From contig NZ_ATXN01000009.1 in assembly GCF_000421705.1 (NCBI RefSeq), positions 1 to 58,327 of the forward strand: DNA of 58,327 nt, in the 5' to 3' direction. This document shows positions 44,092 to 53,266 of this stretch, piece after piece. A program made the translations under genes and the position numbers. The DNA is from Brevundimonas naejangsanensis DSM 23858 (GTDB lineage: Bacteria > Pseudomonadota > Alphaproteobacteria > Caulobacterales > Caulobacteraceae). How positions within the stretch are numbered: position 1 is the stretch's first letter; every line of letters begins with the position of its first letter. The notes under the pieces were generated by a model, which saw only the letters and a list, made by a program, of their open reading frames with translations, was not told where the DNA came from and did not search any database.

Positions 44092-45144
44092 ATGAACGCT
44101 CCCGTTCAGTCGAACAAAAAAGCCGAACTGCTGGCCACCACCGTCGAGCACGTCGACATCACCAGCTTCGACGCCCGCCCGATCATCGATTCCATGCGCA
44201 AGATGTCGTTCAGCTCGCGCGACACCGCCCGCGCGGCCGACATCTTCAACATGGCGCTGGAAGACGAGACCTGCTCGCCGTGGCTGATCCTGGCCGGTTC
44301 GACCTCAGCCGGCGGCTGCATGCACGTCTATCGCGACATGGTTCAGTTCAACATGATCGACGCCGTGGTCGCCACCGGCGCCTCCATCGTCGACATGGAT
44401 TTCTTCGAAGCCCTTGGTTACAAGCACTATCAGGCTGCGGGCCCGGTCGACGACAACATCCTGCGCGACAACTACATCGACCGCATCTACGACACCTACA
44501 TCGACGAAGAAGAACTGCAGGACTGCGACAACGCGATCTATGAGATCGCCAATCGCCTGGAGCCGCGCGGCTATTCCTCGCGCGAGTTCATCTGGGAAAT
44601 GGGCAAGTGGCTGTCGGAAGGCAACGCCAAGAAGCCCGGCTCGCTGATCCAGACCGCCTATGAGAAGGGCGTGCCGATCTTCTGCCCGGCCTTCGTCGAC
44701 AGCTCGGCCGGTTTCGGTCTGGTCAAGCACCAGAAGGAACGCGCCAAGGCCGGCAAGCCGTACATGATGATCGACGCCGTCGCGGACTTCCGCGAACTGA
44801 CCGACATCAAGATCGCGGCCGGCACCACGGCCCTGTTCATGGTCGGCGGCGGCGTGCCCAAGAACTTCGCCCAGGACACCGTCGTCTGCGCCGAAATCCT
44901 CGGTGAAGACGCCGAGATGCACAAATACGCCGTGCAGATCACCGTCGCCGACGTGCGCGACGGCGCCTGCTCGTCCTCGACGCTGCAGGAAGCCGCTTCG
45001 TGGGGCAAGGTTTCGACCACCTACGAACAGATGGTCTACGCCGAAGCCACCACCGTCGTGCCGCTGATCGGTTCAGACGCCTATCACCGCGACTCGTGGA
45101 AGAAGCGCGAGCCGCGCCAGTGGGCCAAGCTGTTCGGCAAGTAA
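44092..45144 (+). CDS. deoxyhypusine-synthase-like polyamine enzyme
   Basis: This 350-residue protein of the deoxyhypusine synthase family has an NAD-binding fold with SPWLILAGSTSAGGCMHVYRDMV-like and VVATGASIVDMDFFEALG motifs. VDSSAGFGLV, MVGGGVPKNF and the catalytic lysine Lys306 in SWGKVSTTYEQM also match. Bacteria lack eIF5A, so such proteins are thought to move aminobutyl groups between free polyamines, for example forming homospermidine or a related triamine. Position next to the ornithine decarboxylase supports this. The ATG follows GAGGGA. A strong terminator lies 33 bases after the stop. Confidence 0.9.
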   Translation: MNAPVQSNKKAELLATTVEHVDITSFDARPIIDSMRKMSFSSRDTARAADIFNMALEDETCSPWLILAGSTSAGGCMHVYRDMVQFNMIDAVVATGASIVDMDFFEALGYKHYQAAGPVDDNILRDNYIDRIYDTYIDEEELQDCDNAIYEIANRLEPRGYSSREFIWEMGKWLSEGNAKKPGSLIQTAYEKGVPIFCPAFVDSSAGFGLVKHQKERAKAGKPYMMIDAVADFRELTDIKIAAGTTALFMVGGGVPKNFAQDTVVCAEILGEDAEMHKYAVQITVADVRDGACSSSTLQEAASWGKVSTTYEQMVYAEATTVVPLIGSDAYHRDSWKKREPRQWAKLFGK

Positions 45145-45176
45145 GAAGAGGCCTTCGGTTCGCCGGACGCATCAAG

Positions 45177-45206
45177 GGCCGGAAGCGCACGCTTCCGGCC
45201 TTTTTT
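45177..45206 (+). terminator. intrinsic terminator of the deoxyhypusine-synthase-like gene
   Basis: Perfect 10-bp arms GGCCGGAAGC/GCTTCCGGCC with loop GCAC are followed at once by six T. This is a textbook rho-independent terminator. Confidence 0.93.
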
Positions 45207-45293
45207 CATGCCCGGACTGCATCAGCGGCGCCCGCGCACGGAACCGGGCCGCCCTCCTGTCGATTGTTTCTAGTCCAGCCAAGGGAGAGCTCC

Positions 45294-45614
45294 ATGACCG
45301 ACCCCAAGACCGAAAACGACGAAAGCCGCGAAGCCGCCGCCATGGGCGAGAAGACCGATCGCGGCCACCTTCGCGACGCCCTCAACAAGGCGCTGGAGGG
45401 CACCGATTCGGGCTCTGACACCCGCGCCGGCTCCCTGCGCGGCGGGTCGGCGTCGGGCTCCGAGATCGATCCGGACCAGGACGTCATCAACGACGCGCTC
45501 GCCCGCGAAGGCCTGGCCGCGCGTGACGCCGCCACCCGCCCCGCCGGCGGACCTGAACAGGCGCGCAAGTCCACCGGCCAGCCCGGCGACGACGTTGACG
45601 CCCCTACCGGTTGA
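45294..45614 (+). CDS. hypothetical small acidic, disordered protein
   Basis: This 106-residue protein is rich in Asp, Glu, Ser, Gly and Ala, without hydrophobic segments or a signal peptide. It looks intrinsically disordered (TDPKTENDESREAAAMGEK, IDPDQDVINDALAREGLAA). I recognise no family. Coding is supported by a good ribosome-binding site (AAGGGAGAG) before the ATG, strong third-position GC and its place between two terminated units. The acidic, repeat-free composition would fit a stress-related or regulatory small protein, which is speculation. Confidence 0.65.
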   Translation: MTDPKTENDESREAAAMGEKTDRGHLRDALNKALEGTDSGSDTRAGSLRGGSASGSEIDPDQDVINDALAREGLAARDAATRPAGGPEQARKSTGQPGDDVDAPTG

Positions 45615-45683
45615 ACCGCCTTGCTGCCGCCGCACGGATAGGCCACGGTGCATCCAAGTAGAGACATTAAGGATGTAGTGGGA

Positions 45684-46163
45684 ATGAGGCGTTGCGTGGC
45701 GATCGGGGTCCTGGCGTTCAGCATCGGGCTGGCGGCGTGCGACAGTCCCGCCGCGTCCCAGGGCGAAGCGGCTGCGATCCCATCGGTCGAAGCGGGCGCG
45801 GAGGCGGCTACGGGCGACAGCGCCGCAGAAGCTTCGGCAGCCGTCATCCACGGTGCCCCGACCTTCGCCGCCCTCTATCCCGGCGCCGAGGCTGACGGCG
45901 CGCCGATCGCCGCCAATGGGCCGAGCGGGCCCGGCGGACTGATCACCTTCAGCACCGATGCAGACCCGGAAACCGTCGTCGCCTTTTATCGTCATCGGGC
46001 GGAGAAGGCCGGGCTGGCCTCGATCATGGCCATGAATCAGGGCGAGGCCCGCGCCTATGGCGCCGCCGCATCCGGCGATCGCGGCGCCAGCCTTCAGGTC
46101 GTCGCCTCGCCGGGCGAAGACGGTCTGACCTCAGTACAGTTGTCCTGGAGCGCCGGGGCCTGA
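45684..46163 (+). CDS. predicted lipoprotein of unknown function
   Basis: This 159-residue protein starts MRRCVAIGVLAFSIGLAAC, a lipoprotein signal with lipobox GLAAC (Cys19). An Ala/Glu-rich linker of ~50 residues follows, then a compact domain. The domain includes LITFSTDADPETVVAFYRHRAEKAGL and ends VQLSWSAGA. The TDADPETVVAFYRxRAE pattern is common in small envelope proteins of Alphaproteobacteria, but I cannot name a family. ATG at 45684 has GGGA upstream and opens the signal peptide; an in-frame GTG at 45648 does not. The stop shares a base with the next start (TGATG), so it is co-translated with the acid phosphatase. Confidence 0.75.
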   Translation: MRRCVAIGVLAFSIGLAACDSPAASQGEAAAIPSVEAGAEAATGDSAAEASAAVIHGAPTFAALYPGAEADGAPIAANGPSGPGGLITFSTDADPETVVAFYRHRAEKAGLASIMAMNQGEARAYGAAASGDRGASLQVVASPGEDGLTSVQLSWSAGA

Positions 46164-46987
46164 TGCGCGCGCCGGGCGGCCCGCGCGCCATAACGACGGC
46201 GGCCGTCCTGGCCGTCCTGTTGAGCGCCTGCGCCGGAACCCCCGCCGCCCTGCGGCCCGACGCCGCCCGCGCGCCTGTCGTGGCGGGCTATCTGGACGAA
46301 ACCGTCGTGGCCGCCCTGGCCGACGCCGTCCCTCCGCCGCCTGCGCCCGGCTCGGCCGAAGATCTGGACGACAAGGCCCGTTCCGCCCGCTTCATCGCCC
46401 TGGAAGACACCGACCGCTGGCTGCTGGCCACGGCTCATGCCGAGTTGCGCCCGCCGCTGGCGCTGCAGCATTTCGACTGCGCCCTGGACGCGCGCCTGGA
46501 TCCGGCCGCCATTCCGCAACTGACCCGGCTGATGCAGCGGCTGTTTCATGACGCCGACAGCGCCGCCGAGCGGGTCAAGGCCCGCGCCCATCGCTCGCGC
46601 CCCGTCGGCGACGATCTTCAGCGCAACGCCTGCCAGCGGCTGACCGAGGCGGGCCGACGCAGCGCCTCCTATCCATCCGGCAGTTCGACGGTCGGCGCCG
46701 TCTATGGCGAAGCCTTCGCCGCCCTTGATCCAACGCGCGCCGAGGCCGCCCGCCGCATGGGCGACGAACTGGGCCGCAGCCGACTGGTCTGCGCCATGCA
46801 CTATCCGCGCGATGTGGCCGCCGGCGACGCCCTGGGCCGCGCCGTGTTTCAGGCCGCTGCCGCCCAGCCCGCTTTCCAGGCCGATCTGATCGCCGCCCGT
46901 GCGGAATTGGCCGCCGTTCGAGCGACGGGCGCAGGCAACCCCGGCTGCGCGGCCGAGGCGCAAGCGCTGGCCACGCCTCTGCCCTGA
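46163..46987 (+). CDS. class A (PAP2-type) acid phosphatase lipoprotein with altered PSGH motif
   Basis: This 274-residue envelope phosphatase has a lipobox LLSAC near residue 23. It carries two of the three conserved blocks of the class A nonspecific acid phosphatase/PAP2 family intact: K-x6-RP in KARAHRSRP and SR-x5-H-x3-D in SRLVCAMHYPRD. The middle block, usually PSGH, reads YPSGSST, so the His is Ser at residue 174. In the family that His helps protonate the leaving group, so activity may be reduced or altered. The length and TxGxxYGEA context are otherwise normal. It forms an operon with the lipoprotein before it. With pstS and the Pho-box receptor nearby, a role in phosphate release is plausible. 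Confidence 0.8.
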   Translation: MRAPGGPRAITTAAVLAVLLSACAGTPAALRPDAARAPVVAGYLDETVVAALADAVPPPPAPGSAEDLDDKARSARFIALEDTDRWLLATAHAELRPPLALQHFDCALDARLDPAAIPQLTRLMQRLFHDADSAAERVKARAHRSRPVGDDLQRNACQRLTEAGRRSASYPSGSSTVGAVYGEAFAALDPTRAEAARRMGDELGRSRLVCAMHYPRDVAAGDALGRAVFQAAAAQPAFQADLIAARAELAAVRATGAGNPGCAAEAQALATPLP

Positions 46988-47014
46988 TGGCCGCGCCCTG
47001 ATGACGACGGTGCG

Positions 47015-47980
47015 ATGAGCGTTCTGGCGACCTTCCTGCTGCTCTCCGCCGAGGCCTGGTCCCTGCCCGCCGCCCGCCCCTGCGACGCGCAGGACATCGC
47101 CGCCCTGACCGCCGACGCCGATACGCCCTATCTGCTGGCCTGCCGCGCGACGCTGACGCCTGACCAGACGATCGTCCGCCCCGTGCGCATCATCGGCGCA
47201 GAAGCTTCAGGCGCCCAGTTGGACTGCGGCGGCGGCACGGTCGGCCGCCCGGACGTTCCGGTCGCGGCCTCAGCGCCGACCATCGCCATCTGGTCACGCC
47301 GTATCGACGCCGCCCTCTGGAGCCGTCCGACCGATGTCCGCATCCGCAATTGCCGGATCAACGGCGCCGTGCGGGTCTGGGGCATGGGCGCCGATGGAAG
47401 CTATGACGACCTGCGCGCCTCTTCGCGCACAAAGGATCACACCGACCGCCTTCAGGCGACGGCGCCCAGTCATGTGACGCTGGAACAGGTGACCATCCGC
47501 GCCGCCGGGACGATCCCCCTCTATGTCGGACCCGGCGTCACCCGGCTGAGCCTGCTGGGTTCGACCCTGGACGGCGACAGCGTCTCGACCGCCATCTATC
47601 TGGACGCCGAAAGCGCCGATAACCGGATCGAGGACAATCTGATCCGCACCCGAACGCAGCGCGAGATGATCGCGATCGACGGTTCGGCCCGCAATCGCAT
47701 CATCGGCAACCGCTTCGAACTGGGCGGGCGGCCCGGCGTCTTCCTTTATCGCAACTGCGGCGAGCGCGGCGTCATCCGCCACCAGACGCCATCCTACAAC
47801 ACCATCACCGACAACCTCTTCAGCGGCGCAGCCCGACTGCGCCCTCGCCTAGTGGTGGAGAACGCTCGCCAGGGCCGACGTTCATATTGCGGCGACGACA
47901 AGGGCTACCCCTGGGGCAGCAGCGCCGATGATCGGGACGGCTCCTCGCACAACGTCGTTCGTTACAGTTTTGGGAATTGA
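47015..47980 (+). CDS. secreted parallel beta-helix protein
   Basis: This 321-residue protein has a signal peptide (MSVLATFLLLSAEAWSLPAARP). A right-handed beta-helix follows, made of short turns such as VRIRNCRINGAVRVWG, VTLEQVTIRAAGTIPLYVG, NRIEDNLIRTRTQREMIAIDG and RNRIIGNRFELGG. The pattern recalls polysaccharide lyases, epimerases and NosD-like proteins. No lyase or epimerase catalytic set is certain. Several cysteine pairs (ACRA, LDCGGG, RNCRI, NCGERG, YCGDD) suggest a periplasmic or extracellular location. It follows the acid phosphatase by 27 bases and may act on a surface polysaccharide. The 213 bases after it are AT-rich at first and hold the promoter of the next receptor. Confidence 0.75.
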   Translation: MSVLATFLLLSAEAWSLPAARPCDAQDIAALTADADTPYLLACRATLTPDQTIVRPVRIIGAEASGAQLDCGGGTVGRPDVPVAASAPTIAIWSRRIDAALWSRPTDVRIRNCRINGAVRVWGMGADGSYDDLRASSRTKDHTDRLQATAPSHVTLEQVTIRAAGTIPLYVGPGVTRLSLLGSTLDGDSVSTAIYLDAESADNRIEDNLIRTRTQREMIAIDGSARNRIIGNRFELGGRPGVFLYRNCGERGVIRHQTPSYNTITDNLFSGAARLRPRLVVENARQGRRSYCGDDKGYPWGSSADDRDGSSHNVVRYSFGN

Positions 47981-48193
47981 GCGTATTTTTTGCGCCTCAT
48001 CCCGAATTTTCTTCATTTGTCAGTATTTTTTTCTGCACTGTGCCATTATTGACGTAATTCCGACTTGCTTGTGGCAGGCCTCGCCGTAATGTCCCCACCG
48101 CAGGGCGAACGGCCCTGATGTGCCGCGAGCTGTCGATCGGTCTCTTCGTTCAAGGGCCGACGGCGGCTTGTTTTGTTCAGGAGAGGGTCTCTT

Positions 48194-51172
48194 TTGAAAA
48201 AGAGAATTGTTCGCGAGTCCTTGCTCGCTTCGACCATTATCGGGGGCGCCGCCCTCAGCTTCATGGCCGCCACCCCGGCGTTCGCCCAGTCGGCCGATGA
48301 AGATGTTGCAGAAGTCGCTTCCATCGTCGTCACCGGCTCGCGCATCCGCCAGCCCGGCTACGAGGCCTCCAGCCCCATCACGTCGCTGAGCTCTGAAGCG
48401 ATCGCGATGTCGCAGCCGGTGGCTGTTGAAGAGCTGGTCAAGGACCTGCCGGCCGCCGTGCCGGCTGTCGGTTCGGCCACCAACAACGGTTCGGGCGGCG
48501 GCGCGACCATCAACCTGCGCGGCCTGGGCACCAACCGTACGCTGGTGCTGATCAACGGCCGCCGCGTGGTGCCGTTCAACCTCGAAGGCGTGGTCGACAC
48601 CAACACCATCCCGCTGGCGCTGGTCGAGCGTGTCGACACCGTCACCGGCGGCGCCTCGGCCGTGTACGGCGCTGACGCCGTCGCCGGCGTGGTCAACTTC
48701 ATTCTGAAGAACAACTTCGAAGGCGTCGAGGTCAACTCCTCCTACGGCTTCTCAGGTGAAGACGACGCCGTGCGTCGCAAGTTCGACGTCACCCTGGGCG
48801 GCAACTTCGCCGATGACCGCGGCAACGCCGTCGTCAGCTTCGGCTACACCAAGACCGACCCGCTGTACCAAGTGCGTCGTCCGTGGGGCGAGGTCGCTCT
48901 TTCCTCGACCACCGGCAACCCGCTGGGCTCGGGCACCTCGGTTCCCGGTCGCTTCGACCTGACCCCCGCCACGATTAGAGACGCCGACGGCAACATCATC
49001 CGTCAGGGCACGGCTCTGCCGCAGGGCGCAGAGTTGGATCCCACCACGGGCGCTCTGATCGGCTCGAACCACCCGAACTACAACTCGGCCGGTTACAACT
49101 ACAACCCGTACAACCTGTATCAGACGCCGCTGAGCCGCTATCAGATCAACGGTCTGGGCAGCTTCAAGATCAACTCGGCCGCTGAAGTCTACAGCCACCT
49201 GACCTATGTCCAGAGCGATGTTTCGCTGGACAACGCGTCGAGCGGCACCTTCGGCAACACCTATCAGGTGCCGATCGGCAACCCGTTCATCCCGGACGCC
49301 ATGCGCCAGCAATTCTGCGGCGCCCTGCTGATCGATCCGGCCAAGTGCGTCGCCGGCGCCGGCGGCGACACCATGATGGACCTGACCATCAACCGTCGCT
49401 TCACCGAAATGGGCACCCGTCCGGTCGACATCGAGAACAAAACGGTCCAGCTGCTGGCTGGCGTCCGTGGCGACATCAACGCCGACTGGAACTACGACGC
49501 CTACATCTCGCACGGCGAGACCCAGCAACTGCTGACGCGCCGTAACTGGGGTTCGCTGTCCAAGCTGCGCAACGCCCTGAATACGGTCTCGGCGACCGAG
49601 TGCCTGGTTCCGGGCGCCACCACCGCCGTCGCAGGCTGCGTGCCGATCAACGTCTTCGGGCCCGAAGGCACGATCACCCAGGAAATGATCGACTACATCA
49701 ACCTGTCGTCGATGAGCAAAACCACCATCAAGCAGGACGTGGCCTCGGGCTCGATCTCGGGCCTGCTGCCGGAGCATCTGTCCAGCCCGTGGAGCGAGCG
49801 CCAGATCGCTGTCGCCTTCGGCGCCGAATGGCGTCGGTCGGGCGCCTCGACGCGCGGCGACGCGGCTTCGCAGACCAACGGCGAAATCCTGGGCACCGGC
49901 GCGCCGGTTCCGGATCGCAACGGTCAGTTCGAAATGCGTGAAGCCTTCGCCGAACTGGCGGTGCCGGTGATCGAGAACCTGCCGTTCATCCACAGCCTGA
50001 ACCTGGAAGCCGGCTATCGCCAGACCGAGTTCAAGGCCGGCAGCTCCAAGACCAACTACGGCAGCTACAAGATCGGCGGCGACTGGTCGCCGATCGAGGA
50101 CGTCCGCGTCCGCGCCATGTATCAGCGCGCCACCCGCGCCCCGAACATCGGCGAATTGTTCAACCCGCAGGTCACCGGCCTGGGCAATATGGCGATCGAT
50201 CCGTGTCAGTTGAACCTGATCAACTCGGCTGACGCCAATACGGCCGGCACGCTGAGCAACCTGTGCCGTCTGACCGGCGTGCCGGAAGGCGCGATCGGCT
50301 ATGTGGCTGCGCCGAACTCGGGCCAAGTCAACCAGCAGACCGGCGGCAACCCGAACCTGGGTCCGGAAGAAGCCGACACCTGGACCATCGGCGCCGTCTG
50401 GCAACCGGCCTTCGTGCCGAGCCTGCGTCTGAGCCTGGACTACTACGACATCAAGATCGACAAGACGATCAACAGCCCCAGCCTGGCTGATGTCATGAAC
50501 GGCTGCTACGACAAGGCCCTGAACCCGACGCTGGCGTTCAACGACAGCTGTAAGGCCATCCAGCGCAGCACCGCCAACGGCTCTCTGAACGGCGTCGACG
50601 CCAAGGGCGTCATCCGCCCGTCGACCAACGCCGGCAACGAGCGCGTCTCGGGCTTCGACATCGCGGCCAACTACCGCGTCGAACTGTCGGACTTCGGCTG
50701 GGGCGACATCGGCCGCCTCGACCTGAGCGTCAACGGCAGCATCCTCACCAAGCACGAAACCCAGGCCACCCCGGCCTCCGTGCTGCGTGACTGCGTCGGC
50801 TACTACTCGGTGTCGTGCGGCGAGCCCAAGGTCAAGCAACGCTGGAACAGCCGCGCGACCTGGACGCTGGGCGACTATTCGGCCTCGCTGAACTGGCGTC
50901 ACCTGTCCGGCGTTGAAGTCGAGCCGAGCGCCACCAAGTGGTTCCCGGACTACGCCCAGATCGACAGCTACGACTACTTCGACCTGAGCGGCCGCTGGGA
51001 CATCACCCAGACGGTGCGTCTGACGGCGACGATCAACAACCTGTTCGACAAGTCGCCGCCGATCGTCGGCTCGCAGATCGGCACCACGGCTGCGAACAAC
51101 GGGAACACCTTCCCGCAGACCTACGATGCGATCGGTCGCTACTTCACCTTCGGCGCCACGCTGAAGTTCTGA
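48194..51172 (+). CDS. TonB-dependent outer-membrane receptor
   Basis: This 992-residue receptor has a signal peptide ending PAFAQ (~residue 31) and a likely TonB box at VASIVVTGSRIR. Its plug domain includes INLRGLGTNRTLVLINGRR and VDTVTGGASAVYGADAVAGVVNF. A large barrel follows with the EADTWTIGAVWQP and LSLDYYDIKID segments and a C-terminal GATLKF. It imports an unidentified large substrate using the proton-motive force. This plug class is the one abundant in Caulobacterales and Sphingomonadales. TTG at 48194 is chosen because GGAGAGG lies 7 bases before it and the signal peptide starts MKKRIV; the frame also opens at 48173. It sits next to aguBA, but no link is shown. A strong terminator follows. 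Confidence 0.92.
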   Translation: MKKRIVRESLLASTIIGGAALSFMAATPAFAQSADEDVAEVASIVVTGSRIRQPGYEASSPITSLSSEAIAMSQPVAVEELVKDLPAAVPAVGSATNNGSGGGATINLRGLGTNRTLVLINGRRVVPFNLEGVVDTNTIPLALVERVDTVTGGASAVYGADAVAGVVNFILKNNFEGVEVNSSYGFSGEDDAVRRKFDVTLGGNFADDRGNAVVSFGYTKTDPLYQVRRPWGEVALSSTTGNPLGSGTSVPGRFDLTPATIRDADGNIIRQGTALPQGAELDPTTGALIGSNHPNYNSAGYNYNPYNLYQTPLSRYQINGLGSFKINSAAEVYSHLTYVQSDVSLDNASSGTFGNTYQVPIGNPFIPDAMRQQFCGALLIDPAKCVAGAGGDTMMDLTINRRFTEMGTRPVDIENKTVQLLAGVRGDINADWNYDAYISHGETQQLLTRRNWGSLSKLRNALNTVSATECLVPGATTAVAGCVPINVFGPEGTITQEMIDYINLSSMSKTTIKQDVASGSISGLLPEHLSSPWSERQIAVAFGAEWRRSGASTRGDAASQTNGEILGTGAPVPDRNGQFEMREAFAELAVPVIENLPFIHSLNLEAGYRQTEFKAGSSKTNYGSYKIGGDWSPIEDVRVRAMYQRATRAPNIGELFNPQVTGLGNMAIDPCQLNLINSADANTAGTLSNLCRLTGVPEGAIGYVAAPNSGQVNQQTGGNPNLGPEEADTWTIGAVWQPAFVPSLRLSLDYYDIKIDKTINSPSLADVMNGCYDKALNPTLAFNDSCKAIQRSTANGSLNGVDAKGVIRPSTNAGNERVSGFDIAANYRVELSDFGWGDIGRLDLSVNGSILTKHETQATPASVLRDCVGYYSVSCGEPKVKQRWNSRATWTLGDYSASLNWRHLSGVEVEPSATKWFPDYAQIDSYDYFDLSGRWDITQTVRLTATINNLFDKSPPIVGSQIGTTAANNGNTFPQTYDAIGRYFTFGATLKF

Positions 51173-51196
51173 TAGCGTTCAACGCATAAAATGAGA

Positions 51197-51233
51197 GAGG
51201 CGGAAGACCCCGGTCTTCCGCCTCTTTTCTTTT
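51197..51233 (+). terminator. intrinsic terminator of the TonB-dependent receptor gene
   Basis: Arms GAGGCGGAAGACC (51197-51209) and GGTCTTCCGCCTC (51212-51224) pair perfectly with a 2-base formal loop, followed by TTTTCTTTT. It lies between the convergent receptor and aguB genes and may also serve the latter. Confidence 0.92.
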
Positions 51234-51259
51234 GGGATCGGATTTTTACGAAGACCGGA

Positions 51260-52126
51260 TCAGGCCGGGCGTCCCGTGGCCAGGGCGCCGTAAAGATCCG
51301 TCCTGCGATCGCGGAAGAAACCCCAGGCTGCGCGGTGGCGATCCAGGAAGTCCAGATCGAAGGTGTGGACCAGCACGCCCTCCTCCCGATCCAGGCTCTC
51401 GACCAGATCGCCGCGATGGTCGGCGATGAAGGAGTGGCCGTAGTAGGTCTGGCCTGCGTCCGTCACCTGCTCGTGGCCGATGCGGTTGGCGCCGACGACC
51501 GGCACGACATTGGACACGGCGTGACCCTGCATGGCCCGCCGCCACGGAGCGGCGGTGTCCAGCGTATCGTCATGCGGCTCGGTGCCGATGGCGGTAGGAT
51601 ACAGCAGCACCTCGGCGCCCTGCAGCATCATCGCCCGCGCCGTTTCCGGGTACCACTGATCCCAGCAGATACCGACGCCGATGCGGCCGAAGCGCGTGTC
51701 CCAGACCTTGAAGCCGGTGTCGCCGGGGCGGAAATAGTACTTCTCCTGATAGCCGGGGCCGTCGGGGATGTGACTCTTGCGATAGACGCCCATCAGCTCG
51801 CCGTCGGCGTCGATCATCACCAGGCTGTTGAAGTAGTGCGGTCCCTCGCGCTCGAAGATGGAGACGGGCAGGACGACGCCCAGTTCCCTGGCTACCGGCT
51901 GGAGCTGGGTCACGGCCGGGTGCTCACGCCACGGATAGGCGGCGCCGAACCACTTCTCTTCCTGAGAGACGCAAAAGTACGGCCCCTGGAACAACTCCGG
52001 CGCCAGGATGACCTGGGCGCCCTTGGCTGCGGCGTCGCGAATGAAACCGATGGTCTTGTCGATGTTCGCCTGCATGTCCTCGCCGTACGAGGTCTGGATG
52101 GCGGCGAGAGTGATTTGACGGGTCAT
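51260..52126 (-). CDS. aguB: N-carbamoylputrescine amidase
   Basis: This 288-residue nitrilase-superfamily enzyme converts N-carbamoylputrescine to putrescine, CO2 and ammonia. The Glu-Lys-Cys triad is visible in ILAPELFQGPYFC, VYRKSHIPDGPGYQEKYYF and GVGICWDQWYPE. The PYFC and YRKSHIPDGPGY segments are characteristic of AguB. ATG at 52126 overlaps the aguA stop (TGATG) with CAGGAG 8 bases upstream; a GTG one codon earlier is possible. Together with AguA it completes the arginine-agmatine route to putrescine. No arginine decarboxylase is in the window. Confidence 0.95.
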   Translation of the reverse strand: MTRQITLAAIQTSYGEDMQANIDKTIGFIRDAAAKGAQVILAPELFQGPYFCVSQEEKWFGAAYPWREHPAVTQLQPVARELGVVLPVSIFEREGPHYFNSLVMIDADGELMGVYRKSHIPDGPGYQEKYYFRPGDTGFKVWDTRFGRIGVGICWDQWYPETARAMMLQGAEVLLYPTAIGTEPHDDTLDTAAPWRRAMQGHAVSNVVPVVGANRIGHEQVTDAGQTYYGHSFIADHRGDLVESLDREEGVLVHTFDLDFLDRHRAAWGFFRDRRTDLYGALATGRPA

Positions 52127-53139
52127 CACGCGGGCTCCTGCTGGCTGATGCAGTGGAAGGAACCGCCGCCCGACAGGATGGCGATCGACGGCAGGGGGAT
52201 GATCTCGCGATCGGTGAAGACAGTGGCCAGGGCCTCGCAGGCCAGACGGGCGGCCATGTCGTTGCCGTAGGTCGGCACGATGACGGCGCCGTCCGCGATC
52301 AGGAAGTTCATGTGGCTGGCCGGGACCGGGCGTTCGTCCTCGTCCAGGGTCAGGCCCGGCGACGGGATGCGCAGCACCCGGATCGGGCGACCGGCGGCGT
52401 CGGTCATGGCGGACAGGGCCTGGGCCGTCTCGTCATAGACGTCGGCATTGGGATCCTTGGGGCCGAAACCGATCGGGCAGGCGACGACGCCGGGCGCGAC
52501 GAAGCGGGCCAGGTTGTCGACGTGGCCGTCGGTATGGTCGTTCAGCAGGCCGTCGCCCAGCCACAGCACCTTCCTGGCGCCCAGGGCATCGGCGAAGGCG
52601 GCTTCGGCCGTTTCTTCGGTCCAGCCGGTGTTGCGGTTGCGGTTCAGCACGCACTGGCGCGTGGTCAGCACCGTGCCCTCGCCGTCATGATCCACGGCGC
52701 CGCCTTCCAGAATGAAGTCATGGCGGGTCAGGGCGACGCCCGTCTGTTGGCCGATCTGGTCGGCGACCTCATCATCGTGCGGCAGGTCGTACTTGCCGCC
52801 CCAGCCGTTGAAGACGAAGGCCTGGGCCGACGCCGATCCGGCGCCGAAGATCGGCCCCGTGTCGCGCAGCCAGATGTCGCCGAAACGCCCGGCCACGACG
52901 ATGACGCCGGCCACGTCAGCGAAGCGCGCCTGAGCGTTGGCCAGGGCCTCGTCATTGCCGACCATCAGCTTGACCTGTTCGCGGCCCGGCCCGGCCAGGG
53001 CGCGCACCAGAGCCTCAACCTCGGCCTGGGCAGGTTCGAGGTTGTCCTCCCACAGATCGGCGTGACTGGGCCAGCCGACCCACATCGCGCGATGCGGCGT
53101 CCATTCAGCAGGGATAGGCGGGATCATGGGCGAAGTCAT
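52126..53139 (-). CDS. aguA: agmatine deiminase
   Basis: This 337-residue pentein-fold enzyme hydrolyses agmatine to N-carbamoylputrescine and ammonia. Landmarks are IPAEWTPHRAMWVGWP, FGDIWLRDTGPIF, FNGWGGKYDLPHDDE, LEGGAVDHDGEG, DGHVDNLARFV and the catalytic Cys330 in GGGSFHCISQQEP. It heads the aguAB pair on the minus strand. Only a weak ribosome-binding site precedes the ATG. Its upstream region (53140-53397, 258 bases) contains a 33-base direct repeat and the terminator of the Oar-like receptor, which is read in the same direction. Confidence 0.95.
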   Translation of the reverse strand: MTSPMIPPIPAEWTPHRAMWVGWPSHADLWEDNLEPAQAEVEALVRALAGPGREQVKLMVGNDEALANAQARFADVAGVIVVAGRFGDIWLRDTGPIFGAGSASAQAFVFNGWGGKYDLPHDDEVADQIGQQTGVALTRHDFILEGGAVDHDGEGTVLTTRQCVLNRNRNTGWTEETAEAAFADALGARKVLWLGDGLLNDHTDGHVDNLARFVAPGVVACPIGFGPKDPNADVYDETAQALSAMTDAAGRPIRVLRIPSPGLTLDEDERPVPASHMNFLIADGAVIVPTYGNDMAARLACEALATVFTDREIIPLPSIAILSGGGSFHCISQQEPA

Positions 53140-53266
53140 GGGCCGAAAACGTCCACATAAAAGGGATGAAGCACGAAGGGGGCGAGATAGGCCCTGAAGG
53201 CCTCGGGTTCAATGGCGGCGGGCCTCGGCGGGTCAGCCGCTTCAACGCAGCAGGCCTGCTCAACTC

